From positions 1 to 64,000 of the forward strand of contig CADECX010000008.1 in NCBI GenBank assembly GCA_902825865.1: a stretch of 64,000 nucleotides of DNA. Direction: 5' to 3'. The stretch is from an uncultured Alphaproteobacteria bacterium. Its GTDB lineage: Bacteria > Pseudomonadota > Alphaproteobacteria > Micropepsales > Micropepsaceae. The notes under the pieces are model-generated. The model saw only the letters and a list, made by a program, of their open reading frames with translations, made no database searches and was not told the DNA's origin. A program made the position numbers and the translations under genes. Positions 1 to 7,169 of this stretch are shown here, in pieces. The stretch's first letter is position 1. Each line of letters opens with the position of its first letter.

Positions 1-87
1 ACGCGCGTGGCTGGTTATCTTTTCGTCTTCTGCTGATCCCGTCACGCGCCTAAGGAATCCACCTCGGTTCTTTTCACAGGGGCCCTC

Positions 88-714
88 ATGTCTGACAGCG
101 ACTCGAACAAGACCGGATCCGATACTTCCATTCGCGCCTCGCGACGTACCGTCATCAAAGGCGTCATCGCATCCGGCATCGCCGTGTCGGCCGCCGGCTA
201 TATCGTCTATGACCGCTTTGGCTCGCGAGGCTCGGTATCCGGCGCGGTCGAACGGCTGGTCACCTTGAACGTCAACGGCAGGGAACGCCGTGTCGATGTG
301 CTGCCGCAGGAAACCCTGGCCCATACCGTCCGCTACAAGCTGGGACTGACCGGCACCAAGATCGGCTGCGACCATTCGGAATGCGGCGCCTGCTCGGTGA
401 TGGTCGACGATGTCTCGACCTATTCCTGTTCCACCCTGACCCACAGCGTGCGGGGACGGAAGATCACCACGATTGAAGGTATCGAAGGCCCCAACGGCGA
501 GTTGCACAAGGTCCAGAAGGCGATGATCACCGAACTGGGACCGCAGTGCGGCTTCTGCACACCCGGCCAGGTCGTCGCGGCGGTGGCGCTGCTCAAGCAC
601 AATCCCAAACCGACTGTCGATGAAGCGCGCCGCGGAATGTCGGGCAATCTCTGCCGCTGCGGCGCCTATGACCATTATCTCAAGGCGGTCATGACCGCCT
701 CGCGGGAGGCCTAA
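88..714 (+). CDS. Tat-exported 2Fe-2S subunit of a molybdenum hydroxylase
   Basis: Small iron-sulfur subunit of the xanthine dehydrogenase family, 208 aa. It passes electrons from the molybdenum centre towards the FAD subunit. An N-terminal extension carries a twin-arginine signal (SRRTVIKG, Arg19-Arg20, then a hydrophobic stretch), so the folded complex should be exported to the periplasm as in E. coli PaoABC. The plant-type ferredoxin domain has Cys94, 99, 102 and 114. The all-helical second cluster domain has Cys154, 157, 189 and 191 (QCGFCTPGQ and GNLCRCG). An AGGGG ribosome site precedes the ATG. It is the first visible gene of the operon, three bases ahead of the large subunit. The substrate cannot be read from this subunit. 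Confidence 0.93.
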   Translation: MSDSDSNKTGSDTSIRASRRTVIKGVIASGIAVSAAGYIVYDRFGSRGSVSGAVERLVTLNVNGRERRVDVLPQETLAHTVRYKLGLTGTKIGCDHSECGACSVMVDDVSTYSCSTLTHSVRGRKITTIEGIEGPNGELHKVQKAMITELGPQCGFCTPGQVVAAVALLKHNPKPTVDEARRGMSGNLCRCGAYDHYLKAVMTASREA

Positions 715-717
715 GCC

Positions 718-3120
718 ATGGCATACAATCTGATCGGAAAAGAATTCACGCCCGTGGATGTCGAGGCCAAGATCACCGGCCGCGCGAAATATGCCGAAGA
801 CTTCCGCGCCGACAATATGGTCTTCTGCAAGATGCTGACCAGCTCCATTCCGCACGCCAGGATCCGCAGTATCGACACCTCGGCGGCGCTGAAAATGCAG
901 GGCGTGCTGGGCATTCTCACCGCCGACGATGTTCCGGAATTCCCGCCGCCCGCGCCGCCGATCCTGGCCAAGGATGAAGTTCATTATATCGGCGAACCGA
1001 TTCTGGCGATTGCGGCGGAAAGCGAATTGATAGCGGCGGAAGCGCTGGAAGCGATCAAGATCGACTACGAACAACTGCCGCATGTGATCGATCCGCTGGA
1101 AAGCCTTTTCCCCGGCGGCCCCAATGCACGCTCCGCCGGCAATGTCGCCGCCGGCCAGATCGCGCTGCAGACCGTGAAATGGGAGGCCTCCGACTTTGCC
1201 GCCGCGGGCGAAACCAAACTGCCGATGGGACGCGCGGCGGAAGAATGGAGCTATGGCAATGTCGATGCCGGCTTCAAGGCCGCGAAGGTGACAATCGAGG
1301 AGACCTTCGTCACCGGCACCTATTCCCACAATTGCATGGAAACCCGCAGTTCCTTTGCCTACTGGCAGGGCGGCAAGTGCTTCCTGCACGGCTCCAACCA
1401 GAGCCACACCTCCGCGATCGCCAATATTTCCCGCTATATCGGCATTGAACCGGAAAATCTGGTGCTGATCGCGGAATATTGCGGCGGCGGCTTCGGCAGC
1501 AAGATTCCCGGCTATCCCAACATGGCGGTCGCCGCCTTGCTGTCCAAGAAAATCAACCGCCCGGTGATGCACCGCATCACGCGGACGGACGAATACGGCA
1601 TCGGCGCCGCCCGGCCCGGCTTCCAGGGCTATATCAAGATGGGCTTCGGCGCCGACGGCAAGATGCTGGCCGCCGACATGTACCTGGTGCAGGAAAGCGG
1701 TCCTTCGGCAACGGCGGGCGATTTCCGCGCTGCCGGCAATGCCCTCACTCTTATGTATCAGCCGAATGCGGTGAAATTCCGCAGCGTTCCGGTTCTGACC
1801 AACACCGTGCCGGTCGGCGCCCATCGCGGCCCGGGCGAAAATCAGTTCGCCGCCTTGGTCGAACCCATGATGGACAAGGCCGCCCGCCAGCTCGGCATCG
1901 ACCGTATCGCGATCCGCAGGATCAACGCGCCCGATTCCAAGGGCACGGTCGGCAAGGAACGCGGTCCTCTGACCAGCGCCTTCCAAAAAGAAGCGCTGGA
2001 CAAAATGGCCCTGCTCTTCAAATGGAATGAGAAGAAGGCCAAGTCGGGCCAGCGCGTCGGCAACAAGGTGACCGGCATCGGCATCGGCCAAGGCTATCAT
2101 TCCGCCGGAACCAACGGCTTTGACGGGTTGTTGCGCATCACGCCGGACGGCGTTCTCCACATCCATACCGGCATCGGAAATCTGGGTACCTTCTCCCATT
2201 CGGCGACGGCCCGCGTCGCCGCCGACCTGCTGAATTATGAATGGGAAAATACCGTCGTTGAGCGCGGCGACACCCGCCGCGGCCTGCCGTTCAACTCGCC
2301 GCAAGCCGGCAGTCTCAGCTGCTCGACCCAATCCCGCACCATGTATGTCGCGGCGCTGGACATGAAGGACAAGCTCACCGACATCGCCGCCAAGAGTCTG
2401 GGCGGCGCCGCCGCCGATTACGAACTGGGCAAGGAAAAGGTGGTCCATAAGTCGGACGCCAGCAAGTCCATCACCTACAAGCAGGCGGTTGAGAAGGCGG
2501 TCGAGCTTGGCGGCAAATATGTCGGCAAGGAGGTCCCCGAGGACCTCAATCCCATCACCAAAAACTCGGTTGCGATGATCGCGGGATCGGGCCTGATCGC
2601 GGTCGCCAAGGATAATCTTCCCCGCGTTGGCGTTACCCCCGGCCTGTCCGCCACCATCGCCGAGATCGAACTCGACGTTGAAACCGGAAAATTCGAGATC
2701 AAGGAAATGCTGTGCGTCGCCGATTGCGGCACCGTGCTGCATCCCCTGGGCCTGGGTCACCAGATTTCCGGCGGCAACGTGATGGGCATCGGCATGGTGA
2801 TGGAACGCCATATCTATGATCCCAAGCTGGGCATTCCGGCCTCGGTCGGCTTCCATCAAGGCAAGCTGCCGACCTATCTCGACGTTCCCGTCGAGGTTGC
2901 CTGGGCGGCGGTCGAAAAACCGGACCCGCAAAATCCCATCGGGGTGAAGGGCGTGGGTGAGCCGGTCCTGGGCTCCGGCGCCGCCGCTATTACATCGGCC
3001 ATCGCCGATGCCTTGGGCGGTCATCTGTTCAACCGCACCCCGGTCTCGCCGGACATGATCCTCAATCACTTGGCGGGGCGCCCACCGGCGCACAAGCCCC
3101 TCCAAGTCAACGCGGTCTGA
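718..3120 (+). CDS. Molybdopterin-binding large subunit of a xanthine dehydrogenase-family hydroxylase
   Basis: Catalytic subunit of 800 aa that binds the molybdenum cofactor and hydroxylates an aldehyde or N-heterocycle; the substrate is unknown. Family landmarks are the CGGGFGSK cofactor loop near residue 258, the GAHRGPGENQ segment near 366, and the GVKGVGEP motif, whose Glu748 is the expected catalytic base. It has no signal peptide of its own, so export probably relies on the Tat signal of the small subunit. The gene lies 3 bases after the 2Fe-2S subunit and 12 before the FAD subunit. The order small-large-FAD differs from PaoABC (small-FAD-large). A PaoC-like aldehyde oxidase is plausible but not proven. 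Confidence 0.93.
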   Translation: MAYNLIGKEFTPVDVEAKITGRAKYAEDFRADNMVFCKMLTSSIPHARIRSIDTSAALKMQGVLGILTADDVPEFPPPAPPILAKDEVHYIGEPILAIAAESELIAAEALEAIKIDYEQLPHVIDPLESLFPGGPNARSAGNVAAGQIALQTVKWEASDFAAAGETKLPMGRAAEEWSYGNVDAGFKAAKVTIEETFVTGTYSHNCMETRSSFAYWQGGKCFLHGSNQSHTSAIANISRYIGIEPENLVLIAEYCGGGFGSKIPGYPNMAVAALLSKKINRPVMHRITRTDEYGIGAARPGFQGYIKMGFGADGKMLAADMYLVQESGPSATAGDFRAAGNALTLMYQPNAVKFRSVPVLTNTVPVGAHRGPGENQFAALVEPMMDKAARQLGIDRIAIRRINAPDSKGTVGKERGPLTSAFQKEALDKMALLFKWNEKKAKSGQRVGNKVTGIGIGQGYHSAGTNGFDGLLRITPDGVLHIHTGIGNLGTFSHSATARVAADLLNYEWENTVVERGDTRRGLPFNSPQAGSLSCSTQSRTMYVAALDMKDKLTDIAAKSLGGAAADYELGKEKVVHKSDASKSITYKQAVEKAVELGGKYVGKEVPEDLNPITKNSVAMIAGSGLIAVAKDNLPRVGVTPGLSATIAEIELDVETGKFEIKEMLCVADCGTVLHPLGLGHQISGGNVMGIGMVMERHIYDPKLGIPASVGFHQGKLPTYLDVPVEVAWAAVEKPDPQNPIGVKGVGEPVLGSGAAAITSAIADALGGHLFNRTPVSPDMILNHLAGRPPAHKPLQVNAV

Positions 3121-3132
3121 GGAGAACCAGCC

Positions 3133-4131
3133 ATGGTCGTCAAAGATATGATGCCGAACTTCGAGCTGTTCCAACCCACGCAGGTCAAGGACGCTCTGGC
3201 CATTCTCGACAGTTACGGAAAAGACGCGTGGAAGATGGCCGGGGGCTATGACAGCCTGGTGTGGTTCAAGGAACGCATCAAGCGTCCCAAGGCCGTGATC
3301 GATCTCAGCGGCATTGCGGAGATGCAGGGGATCAAGGAAACCGCCGATGGCGTGGAAATCGGCGCCCTGACCACCCTGACGGACATCGAGAACAATTCGA
3401 TCATCAAAACCAAGTACCGGCTGCTGGCCGACGCCGTCGCCAAGGTCGCCAGTCCCCAGATCCGCCATGCCGGCACCATCGGCGGCAACGCCTCCCAGGA
3501 TGCGCGTTGTCTTTATTACCGCTATGGCCTGCCCTGTTACCGGGCGGGCGGCACCACCTGCTATGCCGACACCCCGGAAGGCATCAACCGCGAACACGCC
3601 TTGTTTGAATCCGACCGCTGCGTGGCGGTGACGCCGTCCGACGGCGCCCCGGCCCTGGTGGCGCTGGACGCCAAGTATGTCTTGCGCAGCTCCAGCGGAG
3701 AGCGGGTTGTCGGCAGCGAGGAGTTCTATGTCGGGCCGAAGATCGACATCACGCACATGACCTCGACAAAACCAGAGGAAATTCTGGTCGCCATCCGGAT
3801 TCCCAACACATGGGCCGGGTCCCATTTCTATTTCGAGAAGGTCGCGGACCGGAACGTCTGGGACTTTGCCCTGGTGAACGTGGCGGCGGCGCTCAAGGTG
3901 CAGAACGGCGTCATACGAGAAAGCCGCATCGCCTGCGGCGGCGTCAGCGCCGTGCCGCGCCGCCTGACCGCGGTCGAGGAAATCCTCAAGGGGCAGCCGA
4001 TGAACGAGACCGTCGCCAAGCTGGCCGGCAATTCGGCCACACGCGGGGCAAGGCCGCTCAATTATAACGGCTTCAAGATCCCCCTGATGGCAAACCTCGT
4101 GACACGCGCCGTCCGCGACGCCAAGGCCTGA
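3133..4131 (+). CDS. FAD subunit with an extra 4Fe-4S site (PaoB/HcrB-like)
   Basis: FAD-binding medium subunit of the molybdenum hydroxylase, 332 aa. It has the N-terminal FAD_binding_5 fold (MAGGYDS; HAGTIGGNAS near 112-121) and a C-terminal CO dehydrogenase flavoprotein domain. Between them is a cysteine-rich insertion with Cys126, 135, 143 and 163, ending in the VTPSD segment. The same pattern houses a 4Fe-4S cluster in E. coli PaoB and 4-hydroxybenzoyl-CoA reductase beta, so a fourth cluster is expected here. AGGAG lies 8 bases before the ATG. The cytochrome b encoded downstream is the likely electron acceptor, in place of soluble NAD or oxygen. Confidence 0.92.
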   Translation: MVVKDMMPNFELFQPTQVKDALAILDSYGKDAWKMAGGYDSLVWFKERIKRPKAVIDLSGIAEMQGIKETADGVEIGALTTLTDIENNSIIKTKYRLLADAVAKVASPQIRHAGTIGGNASQDARCLYYRYGLPCYRAGGTTCYADTPEGINREHALFESDRCVAVTPSDGAPALVALDAKYVLRSSSGERVVGSEEFYVGPKIDITHMTSTKPEEILVAIRIPNTWAGSHFYFEKVADRNVWDFALVNVAAALKVQNGVIRESRIACGGVSAVPRRLTAVEEILKGQPMNETVAKLAGNSATRGARPLNYNGFKIPLMANLVTRAVRDAKA

Positions 4132-4139
4132 GGCAAAGC

Positions 4140-4304
4140 GTGCAGCTCTTCCGCCATGCCAACTCCATTTATGGAGGCAGCGACGTTATTATCGGCGCTT
4201 CCTACGATCTTTTGCTATGGTTTGCCGCGGCCGGCGCGGCGTTCATCCTGATGCACGCCGTTTTCAAGGCTGTCACCAAAACCGGTGAGCGCGCCAGTCA
4301 TTGA
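4140..4304 (+). CDS. 54-residue single-pass membrane peptide, unknown function
   Basis: Small reading frame of 54 aa with a GTG start, beginning 8 bases after the FAD-subunit stop and preceded by GAGG at good spacing. The protein is short and polar, then has a hydrophobic segment at about residues 22-42 (DLLLWFAAAGAAFILMHAVF), then a basic tail, which suggests one membrane helix with the C terminus in the cytoplasm. It fills almost all of the gap before the cytochrome b gene, so it is probably co-translated and may anchor or couple the exported hydroxylase to the cytochrome. I recognise no family. The evidence is the ribosome site, the tight packing and the membrane helix. Confidence 0.62.
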   Translation: MQLFRHANSIYGGSDVIIGASYDLLLWFAAAGAAFILMHAVFKAVTKTGERASH

Positions 4305-4328
4305 TCGCGGTTTTAGGAACAAGCCAGG

Positions 4329-4964
4329 ATGAGCACACCCGACATAACCAGGCCTGACCCGGCGCCGACCGGCCGCGTCCTGCGCCACAAGCTGATCGAC
4401 CGGATATATCACTGGCTGATGGCGCTGTCCGTTCTGATCCTGATGGCGACGGCCTTCCTGCCGATATTGGGCTGGAAATTCGAATGGCTCGATCTGCACT
4501 GGATCACGGGCGTGGTGCTGACCCTCGCCGTCCTGTTTCACATTATCCGCGCCGTCTGCTGGCAGGATATCTGGGCGATGTTCCTGGGCGGCCAGGACTT
4601 GCGGGACATCACGGGAGGCGGCAAACCGGGAAAATACACGCCGGCGCAGAAACTTTATCATCTGGGTGTCTCCCTCCTGATCCTGGCCGCCATCGGAACC
4701 GGCCTTCTGATGTTGCTGAAGATCGACACGCCCTGGTGGCGGCGAGACCCCTACTGGTTCAGTGATACGCAATGGGGCGTGATCTATGCCATTCACGGCT
4801 TCGGGGCCATGGCCCTGATCACCATGGTGATGATCCATATCTATTTCGCGCTTCGTCCAGACGAATGGCGGCTGACGCGTTCCATGTTCCGCGGCTGGAT
4901 GACCTCCAAGGAATATCTCGACCACCACGATCCAAAACGGTGGAAAGCCAAAGAGGACGCCTGA
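4329..4964 (+). CDS. Cytochrome b, formate dehydrogenase gamma / b561 type
   Basis: Di-heme membrane cytochrome of 211 aa that would pass electrons from the periplasmic hydroxylase to the quinone pool. About four membrane helices are visible (roughly 28-48, 58-76, 110-131, 150-174). Candidate heme ligands are His28 (RIYHW), His57, His71 (LFHIIRA), His156 (AIHGFG) and His170 (MIHIYFA), the spacing typical of the FdhG/Ni-Fe hydrogenase cytochrome b family. It follows the small membrane peptide by 24 bases. A cytochrome b in place of an NAD- or oxygen-linked acceptor makes this a respiratory molybdenum hydroxylase (inference from context). Confidence 0.88.
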   Translation: MSTPDITRPDPAPTGRVLRHKLIDRIYHWLMALSVLILMATAFLPILGWKFEWLDLHWITGVVLTLAVLFHIIRAVCWQDIWAMFLGGQDLRDITGGGKPGKYTPAQKLYHLGVSLLILAAIGTGLLMLLKIDTPWWRRDPYWFSDTQWGVIYAIHGFGAMALITMVMIHIYFALRPDEWRLTRSMFRGWMTSKEYLDHHDPKRWKAKEDA

Positions 4965-5010
4965 GCGTCATCCGGCAAGCAGGAGCAAACGTGATTTTCA
5001 AGGAGCAGCA

Positions 5011-5400
5011 ATGAGTTCTTCCAGCACGGCAGGCGTTATGGACTTGGACGGGGCGATGGAGGCCGTCGAGGAGACTTACGAATTCATGCTGGCTTATGCC
5101 GCGCAGGGCCGCCGCACCGAGGAGGACAAGTCCAGCGCGGGCATCCGGTCGTATCTGCAACGCGCCGAAGGCGCGCTGGCGGTGATCGCCGCCGCGCAGC
5201 TTCCCGGGGATGCCGCCCAGAAATTTCTCGACGTGGTGCGCGGCGATGCGGTCAAGGCCGGAGCGGCCCTGCACCTGGTTCTGGCCCAGCCCAATATCAG
5301 CTCACAGCTTGTCGACAACCTCAACGCATCGATCCATCTGCGCGCGCTGCTGACCGACCTTTTCCTGCTCGATGAAGCGCTTAAGATAAGCGCTTCCTGA
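5011..5400 (+). CDS. Hypothetical 129-aa mostly helical protein in the hydroxylase operon
   Basis: I do not recognise a family. The start is well supported: AAGGAG lies 6 bases before the ATG. The protein is 129 aa, rich in Ala and Leu, looks all-helical, and has no signal peptide, cysteine or membrane segment. It is therefore probably cytoplasmic. It sits 46 bases after the cytochrome b and 39 before the HIBADH-like gene on the same strand, so it belongs to the operon by position. A dedicated maturation or Tat-proofreading chaperone is one possibility, but nothing in the sequence proves it. Confidence 0.75.
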   Translation: MSSSSTAGVMDLDGAMEAVEETYEFMLAYAAQGRRTEEDKSSAGIRSYLQRAEGALAVIAAAQLPGDAAQKFLDVVRGDAVKAGAALHLVLAQPNISSQLVDNLNASIHLRALLTDLFLLDEALKISAS

Positions 5401-5439
5401 TGCCGCCCCGGCAAGCAGGCTGGTAGAAAGACGTCCGCT

Positions 5440-6375
5440 ATGTCCGCATTGAGGGTAGGTATCATCGGTCTTGGCGCTTTCGGTTCGCGTGTCGCGATGC
5501 GCCTCTTGTGGTCCGGTTTTCACACCTTGCAAATTTACGATCTGTCCGAGGAAACCCCGCGCGTCTTCTCCAACAATTGGGGTGGCCTTCATGTCGGCTC
5601 GCCCAAGATGATGGCGCAGAGCAGCGACGTCATCGTCACCGTCCTGCCCTCGGCGGCCGCGATACGCGACGTCTGTTTTGGCTGGCAGGGACTGGCGACC
5701 GGTTTCAGCCGCGGCGGCATCCTGATCGATCTCGGTGTTACCGATCCGATGGAAACCGTCGCCCTGGCCAAGGAGCTGAAATCCCACAATGTCGATCTGG
5801 TCGACGCGCCGGCCTTTGGGACACCGGATGCCGCCGGCGAAGGCAAACTCACCTTGATCGTGGGCGGTGAGGACAATGCGGTGGAACGCTCCCGGCCTGT
5901 GCTGGAAAAGCTTGCAGCGAAGATCATCCGCGCCGGCGCCCCCGGTTCCGCCCAGGCGGCCGGAGCGATCGCGGATTATATGCGCGCGGTTCGCTTGCTG
6001 GCGGCGGGCGAGGCAATCCAGCTCGGCGCGCAGTTCGGTTTTGAAGCCGCCAACCTGCTCGGCGTTTGCGACGCGCTGGGCGGGTCCGAACTGCCCGAAA
6101 TGTTGCGGAACGACATGGCGGCGCGCCGCTTCAAGAGCGGACATTCGCTTGGAATTCTGCGCGCCAATGTCGAGCTTGCGGCGCGGCTGGCCAAGTCCGC
6201 CGGCGTGACGCTGCCGTTGATGACGCCGGCGCAAAAGGCCCTGAGCGAGGCGGAAGCGCGGCTGGGATATGGCGCGGACCAGACCGCCATCGTGAAATGG
6301 CTGGATACTTTGACGGCGCAATCGGAAAACGCGGAAAAAGAAGCGGGCCCCGCCGACAACATCAGCTCGGCATAG
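5440..6375 (+). CDS. HIBADH-family NAD(P) oxidoreductase lacking the catalytic lysine
   Basis: Beta-hydroxyacid dehydrogenase superfamily protein, 311 aa. The N-terminal Rossmann fold has GIIGLGAFG (residues 7-15), and the substrate-loop region GTPDAAGEGK lies near 127-136. The family's catalytic Lys (pattern G-x-G-x-x-x-K-x-x-N) should fall at residue 175. Here the stretch is GSAQAAGAIAD, with Gly at that place and no Asn after it. The second HIBADH gene of this window (62032-62910) keeps both residues. The protein may therefore use different chemistry or only bind substrate. It ends the hydroxylase operon and converges on the HiPIP gene with 2 bases between. Confidence 0.85.
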   Translation: MSALRVGIIGLGAFGSRVAMRLLWSGFHTLQIYDLSEETPRVFSNNWGGLHVGSPKMMAQSSDVIVTVLPSAAAIRDVCFGWQGLATGFSRGGILIDLGVTDPMETVALAKELKSHNVDLVDAPAFGTPDAAGEGKLTLIVGGEDNAVERSRPVLEKLAAKIIRAGAPGSAQAAGAIADYMRAVRLLAAGEAIQLGAQFGFEAANLLGVCDALGGSELPEMLRNDMAARRFKSGHSLGILRANVELAARLAKSAGVTLPLMTPAQKALSEAEARLGYGADQTAIVKWLDTLTAQSENAEKEAGPADNISSA

Positions 6376-6377
6376 CT

Positions 6378-6626
6378 TCAGTCGGCGAAATAGTTGCAAG
6401 TGCCCCACGGGCTGACCGGCCCTTCGACCAGCATGCATTCGATGGGGTCGAGGTAGAAATGGCACGCGATGCAGTTCTGCGTGCTGTCGGTTTTCCTGTC
6501 GATATAGCCCGCGACTTTCTTGCTTGCCTTGGTGATCTTGTGTTGCTGCGCTTGGGCGCGGCAGGTCCCAGATGCCACGCCCAGCAAGGAAAGCTGAAAG
6601 AGGCGGCGCCGCGTGACGTCCGTCAC
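6378..6626 (-). CDS. High-potential iron-sulfur protein (HiPIP) with Tat-like signal
   Basis: Small periplasmic electron carrier of 82 aa in the start chosen here. A twin-arginine-like leader (TRRRLFQLSLLG, residues 5-16) is followed by a mature region with Cys52, Cys55, Cys64 and Cys77, in the C-x2-C-x8-C-x12-C arrangement of HiPIPs that hold one 4Fe-4S cluster. I prefer the GTG at 6626, 25 bases after the upstream stop and behind a GGGGAAAG stretch. ATG starts at 6689 and 6722 would give a long polar extension before the Tat motif and overlap the upstream gene. It could carry electrons to or from the adjacent hydroxylase, which is inference from position. Confidence 0.8.
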   Translation of the reverse strand: MTDVTRRRLFQLSLLGVASGTCRAQAQQHKITKASKKVAGYIDRKTDSTQNCIACHFYLDPIECMLVEGPVSPWGTCNYFAD

Positions 6627-6651
6627 CGCCGCAGCTTTCCCCGGCTCAGGC

Positions 6652-6891
6652 TCAGCATTTCTTCTTGGCAAGGGCCTTGGCTTCGACATCGTTTGCCGCG
6701 GTAACGTGGCTAATGAGCTCATCGCCGCTGGAATCTTCTATGCAGCTCAGCACATAGTCGAACTTACCGGGATTTTTCGACGCTTTTTTCGTTTGAATCG
6801 TGCAGCCTGTCGTACATCCCGCGGCCATGGCGGGCGCGGACAGCAACGTGGCGGAACCGGCCACCAATGCGCAAGCAATCCAAAGCTTCAT
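6652..6891 (-). CDS. Small secreted four-cysteine protein, unknown function
   Basis: 79 aa with a clear Sec signal peptide (MKLWIACALVAGSA... ending AMAA near residue 24) and a mature part of about 55 residues with Cys26, 30, 50 and 79, enough for two disulfides or a metal site. GAGGAT sits just before the ATG at 6891. Longer in-frame starts upstream would bury the signal peptide, so I reject them. It lies 25 bases upstream of the HiPIP gene on the same strand, so the two are likely co-transcribed. No family recognised. Confidence 0.72.
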   Translation of the reverse strand: MKLWIACALVAGSATLLSAPAMAAGCTTGCTIQTKKASKNPGKFDYVLSCIEDSSGDELISHVTAANDVEAKALAKKKC

Positions 6892-7056
6892 AACCACTAT
6901 CCTCATTTGTCGAACGCGATGATGCCCAAGGAATCCGGCCCGGTTGCGGCCAAGCCGAATCCCTTTCTCCTGGGGCATGAGAATATCCAAATGGCAGCCA
7001 TATTGCAAAAAATGGTCAGCGCGGAAATGGTATTTAGCCAAGAAAACCAGGACCTT

Positions 7057-7099
7057 ATCCTGACCATCTCAGGATTGCCGGCCCAAGCCTGCGCCGGCA
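7057..7099. repeat. Two inverted repeats ahead of the histidine kinase
   Basis: The 278-base divergent region 6892-7169 holds two perfect 7-base inverted repeats: ATCCTGA/TCAGGAT (7057-7063 and 7069-7075, 5-base loop) and TGCCGGC/GCCGGCA (7076-7082 and 7093-7099). A third short palindrome, GGGA...TCCC, lies around 7109-7121. They could be operators or leader hairpins for the two-component genes. No NarL heptamer pair is evident. Confidence 0.4.
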
Positions 7100-7169
7100 G
7101 CCCTTGGCGGGAAAAAATCCCGTGCGGCGGCTGCCCCGCCTCCTGCCGTCCTGGGCTATAAAGAGGCCG

